A stretch of DNA of 64,000 nucleotides from Dugong dugon (lineage: Eukaryota; Chordata; Mammalia; Sirenia; Dugongidae), in contig CM057475.1 of assembly GCA_030035585.1 (NCBI GenBank), positions 2,613,501-2,677,500 of the forward strand, read 5' to 3'. Of this stretch, positions 1 through 11,800 are shown piece by piece. Position numbers and translations under genes: made by a program. Numbering within the stretch: the first letter of the stretch is position 1; every line of letters begins with the position of its first letter. The notes below the pieces were generated by a model. The model worked only from the letters and a program-made list of their open reading frames with translations, was not told the origin of the DNA and ran no database searches.

Positions 1-837
1 ATACTAGTATTTGGGGGAAGACTGGGATATAGAATACTAGGCAACCTCTTTAGCACTGCCTGAGGAAATCATTAACCTTTGTTTAGAAAATCAGGGCTGC
101 AATTTGGAGCTGTCTAGTAACTTTCAATTTAGTTATGTATTTGAATTTTCTACCCTCAGCTGTTGCATGAACTTTAGTAACTCCTAGGTGATGAATGCCT
201 AACTCTGAGGTACTGATCTCCACATCCAGTTCCACCCGTAATACCCAATGATAAGTCTGCCCTTCCCAAACATACTCTCTAAATACAGTTCTTAAATATG
301 TTAAAAAACAAACAAACAAACCTTAAATTGTCTCTCTTTCATGCAAACTTCCCTGATCATTCTAACTGGATGGTTGTTCTCTTTTGTACAATAGCACTTT
401 ATCCCTTGAATGAAAAAAAAACAAAAATCTGTGTAGCTATTTTTATATGATGTACTTCTAGCCAAATATAAAAATTGTACAAATATGTGTCAGATGTCCA
501 CAGTGAATTCTGAGGCTGGGGATGCTGCAAAAAGTCAAATGACTATTTTGGGGTACTATACATCAAATATTATAAAAAGAGGTAAGCTGAAAAGAAAAAT
601 ATCAAACTTTTCCTTTGTTTTGCTTAGTATAGAACATGGTGGAGAAGAAAATTAAGGAAACAAGATAGAAAAGTGTTGAGGAATTAAATATCCTTAAATA
701 TATTTTACTTGACATGTTTCAACATGGTGTATGTACCCTACTTGGCTTTAGTTTGGGGGAGGTCACCTGACGTCGTGAGATTTGGAAGTACACCAGTAAA
801 TTAGCCACACCTAGGAAAAAGAACTACTTATATTCCT
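1..837. other. Intergenic, no feature seen
   Basis: AT-rich sequence beyond the ZNF239 3' end. I see no splice-bounded frame, RNA gene or clear repeat. The longest frame (83-319, minus) has no recognisable domain. Confidence 0.5.
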
Positions 838-1052
838 GAGGAGTCGCTGGGTGGTACAAATGGTTCATGTGCTTGGCTGCTAACTGAAAGGCTGGAGGTT
901 TGAGTCCACCCAGAGGCACCTTAGAAGAAAGGCTTGGAGATTTACTTCTGAAAAAAAGCAGCCACTGAAAACGTTATGGAGCCTAGTTCTACTCTGACAC
1001 ACATGGGGTCACCATGAATGAGAACTGACGAGACGACAGTTGGTTTTTATGT
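838..1052 (+). repeat. Afrotherian tRNA-derived SINE (diverged)
   Basis: Starts GGAGTCGCTGGGTGG and passes through GGCTGCTAACTGAAAGGCTGGAGGTTTGAGTCCACCC (in two parts) to GAGACGACAGTTGG. It is a diverged member of the SINE family that recurs throughout the window. Confidence 0.75.
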
Positions 1053-1693
1053 TCCCGAACAGTTGCTTCAGGGAGGAGGGAGGGATACTCAACATCCTGC
1101 CAAAATAGTGTATGGGGATGTACTACATGACTAATTATTCCATTCCTTGTTGTGTAGCTGCAGCCTGTTATGTATTTTTGCAATAAACCCAAGAGTTCCC
1201 ATGTCCATCATACTGCCAACCACCCCCTCAGCCTAAAACTGGCATATTACACAGTTTAGAGTGCGCTACTCAGGGCCAGAAGGAAGTATGGAAAACCACA
1301 AGGCACGTGATTTGAAGAGATACCAGAGTTCCAATTTGTTAGAGACTGTGAGCAAGGGAACCATGTCCTGGTTGGACAAATATAAAGTTCTCCTGGTTAA
1401 AAATGTTGGGCAGGATGTGTAGCTCTAGTAACACTGGCTCAATTACTGAGTACAAGGGTTTTCACTCTCTTCATCTGATTAACCACAGCAGTCTATTCTT
1501 TGTATACCATAAAAAGTGCTTGGTACTTAAATTACTTTTAAAATAAATGAATGCTTTTCAGTGAAGGAACATATCTGAATAATCTTTACTACTTCTCCCC
1601 TTTGTAGAACATAAAGGTAAGAGTGTTGTTAAAAATATTTAACAGTCTTTACAGTACAAGCACTGACTAAAGACCTGAGTGGGCTCACATCAT
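1053..1693 (-). other. ZNF239: Probable ZNF239 3' untranslated region
   Basis: Directly downstream of the ZNF239 stop on the minus strand. No repeat is obvious. I could not find a minus-strand AATAAA (TTTATT on the plus strand) here, so the end of the transcript is not placed. Confidence 0.4.
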
Positions 1694-3177
1694 TTAACAG
1701 GTATCTTTTCTGTGAACCCGCTGGTGGATGTGAAGGTTGGAGCTCTGGCTGAAGCCCTTTCCACACTTGCTACACTCATACGGCTTCTCTCCAGTATGCA
1801 CTCTCTGATGAATGAGGAGTTTGGAACTCTGGCTAAATCCTTTCCCACACTTGCCACAATGATAGGGCTTCTCTCCAGTGTGGACTCGGAGATGGATGCG
1901 AAGATCTGAACTCTGACTGAAGCCCTTCCCACACTCATAGCATTGATAAGGCTTCTCTCCAGTGTGTATGCACCGATGAATATGAAGGTTTGAACTCTGA
2001 CTGAAGCCCTTCCCGCACTCTCCACATTTGTAGGGCCTCTCTCCTGTGTGGACTCGCTGGTGGATGTGTAGGTTAGAGCGCTGACTGAAGCTCATACCAC
2101 ACTCACCACACTCATAGGGCTTCTCTCCAGTGTGTACTCGCTGATGGATGTGCAGTTTGGAACTCTGACTAAAGCCCTTCCCACACCTGTCACATTTATA
2201 AGGTTTCTCACCTGTATGAACTGCATGATGAATGAGTAGACTTGAGCTTCTTGTGAAGCCCTTCTCACACTTGTCACACTTATAAGGTTTCTCATCTGTA
2301 TGGACTGCTTGATGAATGAGGAGACTCGAGCTCCTTGTGAAGCCCTTCCCACACTGCTCACATTTATAGGGTTTTTCTTCTATGTGGTCTCTCTGATGAC
2401 GTAGTAGTTCTGAGCTCTGACTAAAGTCCTTACCACACTGAACACATTTATGTAGTTTCTCTTCTGAGCGGATTCTCTCATATGGATGAACCTTTGGGCT
2501 GATCTTAAGTATTTTTCCACAGTCATTACAGTTACAAAGTTTCTCATTTATATGAGCCTTCTGATGACAATAACTGACAAACTGTGACTTACAACCATAA
2601 ATGCCTTTATGGGTATAGTCAAAGGGATCCAAGGATTCTTTCAACTGGCTGTTGTGGCAGATTGCCTCACCACTGAACAATGGAGGGACCAGTTCTGTTA
2701 CATCTGACAGAAGTTTAACTTGAAGGTTGTCTGAACAATGGTCCATGGGAGGACTTTCCCCCCATATCACTTTTCTCTGAGTACTTTCTTCAATTACAAA
2801 GAGACTTTTGCTTTCCTTAGAATCCTGTAGTTCATTCTTACAGAACTTCACCGAAGAGTCCTGTGTGGACATTTGGCTTGGGACTTTCAAAGACAGATAT
2901 TCTTCATTTTTCTTTTTTTTTAAATCATCACTTTGAAGAGTTACCATGTTCTTATTTCTAGAAATACAAGAAGCAGCTTCTCTCCACTTTTGACAAGCAG
3001 AATGATCTAGTTCTGGGTCTCCATACACTTCCTCTTGAAGATTCACAATATAATCCTGACTCCCAGTTATTGTATTGGCCATCTTTTCCAAAATTAGCCA
3101 GTAGGAAAGCTCTTCATGTAAATGATCCCTAAGTCCTTTCTCTTGAAGAGTCTCTACAGAATTTTCATTCAGTTCTC
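1694..3177 (-). CDS. ZNF239: ZNF239 last coding exon: spacer plus nine C2H2 zinc fingers
   Basis: This exon encodes the DNA- and RNA-binding part of ZNF239/MOK2, a nuclear C2H2 protein. It opens after a clear acceptor (TTCTCTTGTTCCCTAG) with two bases that complete a codon, so the previous exon must end in phase 1. The first ATG is at 3082 ([10 protein letters not shown]...), in a good context (A at -3, G at +4), and gives 462 residues; this matches the start of human ZNF239 as I recall it. The frame is also open upstream to the acceptor ([11 protein letters not shown]..., 31 codons). An acidic and serine-rich spacer, with motifs such as [12 protein letters not shown] and QLKESLDP, precedes one degenerate finger and then nine intact fingers joined by TGEKPY-type linkers. 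The fingers are the CGKGFSQSS type; fingers 2 and 3 share the helix RSSSLLI. Finger 3 has CEK instead of CGK. The stop follows HRKDTC. The orthology call rests on spacer and finger similarity and is strong. Confidence 0.95.
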
Positions 3178-3916
3178 CTAGGGAACAAGAGAATTCAGTG
3201 ATACAAATGAATAAAATGTAGATGTAAGATTTCAGGAGCGGCTAAGGCCTGAAGACTTACTAACTAGGAAATGTTAAGTTTCTTGTCCTTATAGTCATAT
3301 TCTTTGGGTTAATGTCAGGGAGAGAGAAGGCTTGGGTACGTAAGACAGGAATTCCTTCTCTGTTCTTAAGTGTAGTCAATAAAAGTACTCCTCCCCTAAT
3401 CCTGCAGAAGCCTATGAATCCTACACCCTTGCCACAAATAACATTTCATTTCACTGAATTAAAGTTGCATTTAATTGGTAATCTACTCTAATAGGTATTG
3501 GGGATCCACGGAGAAAAACTGAAATTCTTTTGCTTAGCAAGCTAGAACTTGATGAGAAGACACACAAGTATATCAACAAAGATAACACAATGTAAGTGCT
3601 ATAACAGGTGTATGCACAGCCAGTATGGGCGCACAGAATGGGACACTCAACCCAAACTAGAGGGCCTTGGAGAAAATTTCTGGGAGAAAATGACAGAAAA
3701 AAATAAGTGAAATGTGGAAAGAGAATATGACACACTTAGGAAAACTACAAGAAGCTTCTTATGAAGGATATAATACAGGTAAAAGTGGTAAAGAATGTGC
3801 CCTGGAGAGGAAGGGAGGAGCTAGAACAAAGGGCTTGCTGTGTAATACTAAGAATTTAGGGCTAAATCCCTCAGGGGATTTAAAGAAAAGCTAGTGTGTG
3901 AGTGTGTGGGTGTGTG
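3178..3916. other. ZNF239 intron, unique sequence
   Basis: Intron sequence just upstream of the finger exon. No repeat or conserved coding signal is visible apart from the acceptor at the left edge. Confidence 0.4.
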
Positions 3917-4103
3917 CTATCGAGTCGACTCTGACTCATAAAAACCCAATAGGACAGAGTAAAACTGCCCCATAGGGTTTCCAAGGCTGTAATCTTTATG
4001 AAGCAGAGAGCCACATCCTTCTCCCATGGAGCCGCTGGTGGGTTTGAACCGCCAACCTTTTGGTTAGCAGCTGAGTGCTTAACCACTGCACCACTAGAGC
4101 TCC
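3917..4103 (-). repeat. Afrotherian tRNA-derived SINE
   Basis: Near-complete copy in reverse: GAGTCGACTCTGACTCATA at the left and AACCACTGCACCACTAGAGC at the right. It is preceded by a short GTGTGT run. Confidence 0.9.
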
Positions 4104-5489
4104 TTTTAAAATTTTAAAGGATTTAAATTAGGAGTAAAATGACTAACTTTGTAGCTTATAAACACCATTGCAAGATAGCGGGACTTTGGGTAGAGAGAAA
4201 GTTACAGACTGTAGGAGCAAACCAGAAGAAAAATTATAAAAGTGATGGTTACAGAAAGAAAAGTACACTGAGGTACCATTTTCCATCTGTCACACTGGCC
4301 AGAACTTGTTAGTCTGAAGACACACATTGCTTGTTGAGTGTAAACTAGTATCACCACCCCCGACCCCGTTAAGGACATTTTGACAATTACCAAAATTGAA
4401 AATGTACACACTACTCAGCATTCCAGTTTGGGATTTTACTCTTCAGATTTCCATGCACAGTTGTGAAATGATATTTACACAAGATTACTCACTGCAGATT
4501 GTTTGTAATAGCAAATGACCAGAACCTGGGTAGAGAAGAGTTAAGGACATGGAAGAAACTTTTCATTGTGTACTTTTTCATACTTTTTTAACCATGTAAA
4601 TGCATTTTTTAAAATAAAAGAAACAGCTACATAAGCATATCATTTGGAAATATGAAATATACACAATAAGGAACAGCTGAAAGGATTAAAACTGATTGCT
4701 TTTGAGAAAACAGATGTGGCAGGTGGAGGACCAGAGAAGGGACTACTGGTTTTTGTTATAAGCCTTTTGACGTGATACGTGATTTACCTATGTGAATGTA
4801 CTACTTTGTTTACAAATTTTAAAAGTAATGGCAAAAGGAAAATATAAAAGAAAAACATTTAGTTTGGAGCAATTAAATCATGAGGTGGGCCAAAGTTGTT
4901 AAATGGTCAAAGGATATTGCTCCAATATCCTTACTGTACAGTACTTGAGAACAGCTAGTGGTTATAGAAATTGCAAGTATATGAAAATCAGTGGGGAAGG
5001 GACTATATTAATGGTATGTTTTGTAAGTAGCAACGAAACTGTGAAATTAGGTTTTTTAAATATTTAAAATAATATGAAAAACGAGTGAATAGCATTAGGA
5101 GGAAATGCCGACATGATCAGAAAAAGGATATTATAGGGAATTAATCAGACATAAAAAAAATTCCTACAAAATACTACATAAAACAGCAAGTTGAAAAATT
5201 CATACAGTATAATCCAGTATTTTAACACATATTTGTAATGTACACATGTATGTATGAAGTACACAGAAAAAAGGGAGTACATAAACTATTATTAGTGATT
5301 TCACTTAATATTATATTTCAGTATTGTTTGTATTTTGGAGACTTTTTATATTTTACTTGTATAAAAAAATACTGGACAACTTATGTTCAATTTTATATCA
5401 ATAAAAATGAAAACTTAAAGGCACAGTTTGAGATTGGAAGCTATATCCTACTTCATTTTTGCCCCTCTGTGAACCATGCTCTACAAAAC
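4104..5489. other. ZNF239 intron, unassigned AT-rich sequence
   Basis: AT-rich, with no clear family signature. Parts near 4230-4560 (ACTGGCCAGAACTTGTTAG..., CAGATTGTTTGTAATAGCAAATGACC split) look like an old L1 3' region, but I cannot place limits. Confidence 0.3.
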
Positions 5490-5955
5490 AGCCACAGTGA
5501 TACTGGGTAAATCAGAGCACATCACTCCCCTGTTCCAATGGCTTCCCACTGAACTTTGAATAAAATCTAAACTTTTTACCAGTGCCTTCAGTGCCACGAT
5601 ATGAGCCGGGCCTTCCATACCACTTCTTCCCACTCCATTCTTCCCAGATGCTCCCTGTGTACTAGCCATACTCCTTCTTCCAGGTCTTAGGGTCTTCTAC
5701 TGCACTATTCCCTCTTCCTGGAATATTCTTCCTCTCATTAGTCACCTGCTTGATGCCTATTGATCCTTTAGATCTCAGTCGAAATGTCACTTCAGAGGCT
5801 TTGCCTGAAACTCTAAATGACACACACACCACCCTCATCCCATCATTGCTGTCATTTTCTCAGAGTGCTGCTGTACCCTTTGTAGGACTTAGCAGATTTA
5901 GAGTCTGTTTACTTAATGTCTCTCCCACGAGACTGTAAGAAATATTTCTTCTCTG
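5490..5955 (+). repeat. L2 LINE 3' fragment
   Basis: Contains the L2 landmarks CCAATGGCTTCCCACTGAAC, GCACTATTCCCTCTTCCTGG and CTCAGTCGAAATGTCACTTC in sense order, ending near ACGAGACTGTAAG. Confidence 0.75.
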
Positions 5956-7755
5956 CCTAAGTATTATCAACAATTATTAAATACTGTGTACACAGCACTA
6001 GAAGTATTAGAAACATTGCTTTCCCTCTAGGAACTTGGCTGGAAACAAGGGAAACACATCAGTCACAGATCCAATGGTTTAAAAAAAAAAAAAAAAAAAA
6101 GCATACAAAAGAATATGTAATCAGGTCTGAGACTGGGAAATAGAAAGCTCTTAGAAAGAGGGGTCAACTGGAAGAGGCGATCAAAACCTGCACACAGGAT
6201 ATGGACTTCGAAAAAAATCTTAAAGAACAAAATTAATTAGAAACTAAAACTTGGTATAATTGAAGACTCCAGAGCAAGGACGCATGGAGGAACTTAGGAA
6301 AACAGGCTTAGGTGGAAAGGTGGGTAAGCTTGGGTAGCAGAGAACAGTGCTCTCTAGGGTACAAAAGCCTCCAGAGCCAGGCAGAGAGTTTAGATGCTCT
6401 ACACCAGCGACTAAAGCTAATTCCCATTTTTATCCAAAATGGTATGTTTAAGGGAGACAAGTCTACTTGCAACATCCAACTGGGGCTTGAAAACTGATGT
6501 CAACAAACTTGTTTATTTTTTACCATAACTCAAGCAATAAGCGGATCCCTTTTAGGGTGAAATCTGTGGGAATGAAGAGTGTTAGTAAATTTAAAAGAAT
6601 TTAAAACCAAAAAGAATTGATAAGATTTGGAGATGCTGAATATGAGGAGAGAGAAACCTAACAGTGGCTTACTTCTAAACTAGGGGACTGGAAGAACAAC
6701 TTTTATATTGACAAAAGTGGGAATACAGGAAGGGAAGTTAAAAAGAATAATTTTTTAAATTCTCAACACGCTGAATTTGAAGTGACATTGGATATTCAAG
6801 TGCATATTATTTCACAGCCAAGAAAAAAACAAAGGGAATAGAGTTTAATAGAAGGATAAGAAACAGAGACACCAGGGTTATGAAAACAGAAAGGCTAGGT
6901 GAAGCCATTTAAACGTATGCTAGCGCTTGAGAGACACAGCCGAGTGTACACAGACAGCGTGCACTCTCAGCAGGAGAAATACTGCCCCAGACGGGTGGAT
7001 ACTGCTTCAGGGGAGGCATGGAATCTTAGCTATTAGAATGCTCTGTGGCCCTCCAAAACTCAATCCCACCTGACAAATCTTATTCCTTACCATTTAGTTT
7101 CTCTCATGAGGGAGAACTTTGTGTCCTTGGGCAAGGGGGTGATAATTAAAAAAAAAAAAAAGGTTGAGAAACACAGTAATGGAAAAGCAAAGAGCCCATT
7201 GGGATTTTTATAGACAGAGAAGCTAGGGAATATGCAGAGAAAAGGAGTAAGAGAGAGGCTTACTAAGATTTCATTTAAGTCAAAAAAGAATTTCAAGAGA
7301 AGGTCAAGCACCATCAAAACCATCAGAAAAACTGGTAACAATACTCTGAAAAAAAAATTAAAAGCAGAAAAAATTCTGAAAGGGAAAAAGTTCACTGGTG
7401 ACCTACAACTGAGTAATTCTGGTAAAAGACAGAGAAAACCCAACAAGTTTATATAAAGAAAATGGAAGCCCCGACTCTCACCATGGGAGGTAATCACTTC
7501 GTAGAAGTCTCCTCACTGCCCAGCTTAGTAGCAAATAATGGCCAGAGAGAGCCACAATCACTGACGGACTGGGCTATGGACCACATGTGTACTGAAGCAG
7601 GGAAGAAAAACCCTGAAAGACACGATTACTGGCTATTTCTCTTCAGGCCTTCGTATCTGTATTTTACTATAAAATGACAATTTCATATGGTTCAACCTAG
7701 TGGGTATAGATGCATTTTCCTATCTAATTAAATCTTTATCACCATGTATTTATTT
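5956..7755. other. ZNF239 intron, no clear feature
   Basis: Contains two A-runs (6081-6100 and near 7149) and AT-rich sequence of unknown origin. Open frames here (for example 7087-7497) are low-complexity and not called. Confidence 0.3.
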
Positions 7756-8376
7756 CTTATTGTACTTCAGATGAAGGTTTATGGAACAAGTAATTCCTCA
7801 GTAAACAGTTTGTACACATATAGTTTTATGACATGGATTAACAACCCCACGACATTTCAACACTCTTCCTTCTTGAATTTGGGTTCCCTATTATCAACTT
7901 TCCTGTCCCCTCCTGCCTTCTAGTCCTTGTCCCTGGGCTCTTGTGCTCCATTAGTCTCCTTTTGTTTTATGGGCCTAATCTTTGGCTGAAGGGTGAACCT
8001 CGAGAGTGACTTCATTACTGAGCTAAAAGGTGTCCGAGGGCCATACTCTTGAGGTTTCTCCAGTCTCTGTCAGGCCAGTAAGTCTGGTCTTTTTTTGTGA
8101 GTTAGAATTTTGTTCTAAATCCGTCTCCAGCTCTGTCCAGGACCCTCTGTTGTGATCCCAGTCAGAGCAGCCCGTGGTGGTAGCCGGGCATCATCTAGTC
8201 GTACTGGACTCAGTCTGGTGGAGGCCATGGTAGTTGTGGTCAATTAGTCCTTTGGACTAATCTTTCCCTTGTATCTTGTTTCCTTCATTCTCCCTTGCTC
8301 CCGAAGGGGTGAGACAAGTGGAGTATCTTAGATGGCTGCTCACAGGCTTTTAAGACTCCAGACGCAACTCACCAAG

Positions 8377-8851
8377 TGTCTTAGTCATCTTGTGCTGCTC
8401 TAACAGAAATACCACAGGTGGATGGATTTAGCAAAGGGAAGTTCATTCTCTCACAGTCCAGTAGGCTACAAGTCCAAATTCAGGGCATCAGCTCCAAGGG
8501 AACGCTTTCTCTGTTGGCTCTGGAGGAAGGTCCATGTCATCAGTCTTTCGTCTGGGAGCTTCTCTGTGCAGGAAACTCAAGTCCAAAGGACACGCTCTAC
8601 TCCCGGCACTGCTTTCTTCGTGGTATGAGGTTCCCATGCGTCTCTGCTCACTTCCCTCTTTTATATCTCAGGAGATTGGATTAAGACACTATCTAATCTT
8701 GTAAACCTCATCAGCATAACCTAATCACAGTGATAGAATTTACAACACATAAGGAAATCACATCAGATTACACAATCATACAATACTGGGAATCATGACC
8801 TAGCCAAGTTGCTACACACATTTTTGGAGGGACACAATTCACTCCATGAGA
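8377..8851 (-). mobile_element. Solo MaLR-like LTR
   Basis: Starts TGTCTTAGTCATCTTGTGC and runs in reverse (AATAAA-type end on the minus strand). It is flanked by CCAAG on both sides (8372-8376 and 8852-8856), a perfect 5-bp duplication within the L1 3' UTR. It belongs to the same family as seven or more other copies in the window. Confidence 0.85.
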
Positions 8852-11800
8852 CCAAGGTAGAATGTAGAACATTCTCCTTATAAACTATGTTATGCTAATT
8901 GAGCTAGGTGTTCCCTGAGACCATGGTGCCCACAGCCCTCTGCCCAGCAATTCGGCCCCTCAGGGAGTTTGAATGTGTCTTTGGAGTTTCCAAGGCCCTT
9001 CCTTGTACAAGTTGTCCTGGCTTCCCCAGTACTGTGCACTGTCTTACACTTCACTAAAGTTATCACTTATCTATTGTCTATTCAGTATTGCACCCCTGCA
9101 TCCCTCAGAACCATCAAAGACTGTGTCTTTTTGTGTGTAAACCTTTTCGTGAGTTTTTAATAGTGGTATCCTACAGTATTTGTCCTTTGTGATTTCACTC
9201 AGTATAATATCCTCCAGTTTCATCCATTTTATGAGATGCTTCACAGATTCATCATTGTTCTTCATCATTGTATAATACTCACTGTGTGTATGTACCATAG
9301 TTTGTTTATCCATTCATCTGAGATTGATGCGCATCTAGGTTGTTTCCATCTTTTTGCTTTTGTGAACAGTGCTGCAATGAACATGGGTGTGCGTATGTCT
9401 ATTCATGTAACGGCTCTTATTTCTCTAGGATATATTCCTAGGAATGGGATTGCTGGATCATATGGTATTTCTATTTCTAGCTGTCTAAGGAAGTGCCATA
9501 TCGTTTTCAAAAATGGTTATATAATTTTGCATTCACACCAGCAGTGCATAAGAGTTCCAATATCTCCGCAGCTTCTCCAACATTAGTTACTTACAGTTTT
9601 TTTGATTTGTGCCAGTAATGCTGGGGAGAGATGGTATCTCATTGTGGTTTTGATTTGCATTTCTCTAATGGCTAGTGATCATGAGCATTTCCTCATGTGT
9701 TTGTTGGCCACCTGAATGTCTTCTTTGGTGAGGTGTCTGTTCATTTCCTTTGCCCATTTTTTAATTGGATTATTTGTCTTTTTGTTGCAGAGGTGTTGGA
9801 TTTTCTTGTATACTTTAGAGTTCAGACCTTTGTTTGACTTGCATTGTCCCAATTTTTTTCCCCAGTCTGTATGGTCTCTGTTTACTCTTCTGTTGAAGTC
9901 TTATGATGAGCATAAGCGTTTATTTTTGGAAGATCCCAGTTATCTAGCTTATCTTCTGCAGTTTCTGTGTTGTTGGTTATGGTTTGTATCCTGTTAATGC
10001 TGTGCATTAGGGCCTGTAGTGTTGATCCTATTTTTTCTTCTGTGAACTTTATAGTTTTTGGCCTTATATTTAGGCCTTTGATCCATTTTGAATGAGTTTT
10101 TGTATATGATGTGAGGTATGGGTCCTCTTTCATTTTTTGCAGACGGACAGCCAGTTCTGCCAGCACCATATGTTAAAAAGACTGTTCCCCATCTGACGGA
10201 CTTTGGGCCTTTGTCGAAGATCAGGTGACAACAGGTGGATCGATTTACATCTGGGTTCTCAATTCTGTTCCATTGGTCAATGTATCTGTTGTACCAGTAC
10301 CAGGCTGTTTTCACCACTGCAGCTGTATAGTAGGTTCTGAGGTCAGGCAGTGTGAGTCCTCCTACTTAATTCTTCTTCAGTAGTGTTTTACTTATCCGGG
10401 GCTTCCTCTCTTTCCATGTGATGATCAGTTTTTCCATCTCTTTAAAGAACACTGTTGGTATCTGGATCAGGATTGCATTATATATGTAAATCACTTTGGG
10501 TAGAACTGTCATTTTCACAATGTTGAGTCTACCTATCCATGAGCAAGGTATGTTTTTCCATTTATGTAGCTCTCTTTTGGTTTCTTGCAGTATTGTTTTG
10601 TAGTTTTCTTTGTATAGATCTTTTACATTCCTGGTGAGATTTATTCCTAAGTATTTTATTTTTTTAGAAGCTATTATAAATGATATTGTTTTCCTGAATT
10701 CTTTTTCATCGTTCTCTTTATTGGTATATAGGAATCCAACTGATTTTTGTATGTTTATCTTGTATCCTGCTACTGTGCAGAATCTTCCTATTAGTTCCAG
10801 TAGTTTTCTCGTGGAATCTTTTTTGCTTTCCATGTATATTATCATATCATCTGTAAATAAGGACAGTTTAAATTCTTCATTACCAATTTGGATGCCCTTT
10901 ATTTTGTTTTACTTGCCTTATTGCTCTAGCTAGGACTTCCAGCACAACGATAAATAGGAGTGGCAATAAAGGGCATCCTAGTCTTGTTCTTGTTCTCAAG
11001 GGGAATGTTTTCAGCCTTTCTCCATTAAGAATGATGTTGGCCATTGGTTTTGCATAGATGCCCTTTATTACACTGAGAAATGTCCCTTCTATACCTATTT
11101 TATTGAGAGTTTTTATCAGGAATGGGTCTTGTACTTTGTCGAATGCCTTTTCTGTATCAACTAAAATGATCATGTGATTGTTTATTCAAGTGGTGGATTA
11201 CACTGATTGATTTTTTAATGTTGAACCATCCTTGCATACCTGGCATGAATCCTACTTGGTCGTGGTGTATTTTTTTTTTTTTGATATGATGCTGAATTAT
11301 ATTGGCTAGAATTTTGTTGAGAATTTTTGCATCTATATTCATGAGAGATACTGGTGTATAATTTTCCTTTTTTATGGTGTCTTTGCCTGGTTTTTGTATC
11401 AGGGTTATGCTGGCTTCAAAGAATGAATTTGGAAGTGTTGCTTCCTTTCCTATGTTCTGAAATAGTTTGAGTAGTACAGATATAAGCTCTACTCTGAATG
11501 TCTGGTAGAATTCTCCAGTGAAGCCATCTGCGCCAGGGGTTTTTTTTTTTTTTTTTTTGGGAGTTTATTTATTACCTTTTCAATCTTTTCTCGTTATGGG
11601 TCTGTTCAGATTTTCAACATCATTTTTTGTTAGTTTGGGTAGGTAGTGTGTTTCTAGAAATTTATCCATTTCCTCTAGGTTTTCAAATTTGTTGGAGTAT
11701 AGTTTTTCATCATACTGTTATGATCCTTTTTATTTCAGTTGGGTCTGTTGTAATATCTCCCATTTCCTTTCTTATTTGGGTTATTTGTGTCTTCGCCTGT

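Noticed and set aside
2092..2361. Separate small genes inside the finger exons (also 1690-2025, 58302-58835)
   Set aside because: Shifted frames over repeated finger DNA; the real frame is the C2H2 array.
3082..3091. Start of ZNF239 at 3091 (TTG)
   Set aside because: TTG is a leucine codon here; the first ATG in the exon is at 3082.
1694..3177. Assignment to the 19q13 ZNF45/ZNF226/ZNF235 group
   Set aside because: The pre-finger and GKGFSQSS fingers looked similar, but [10 protein letters not shown] and the full array match ZNF239, and the neighbour is ZNF485.
9994..10317. Novel conserved protein on the minus strand
   Set aside because: Part of the L1 ORF2 C-terminal region in a shifted frame.
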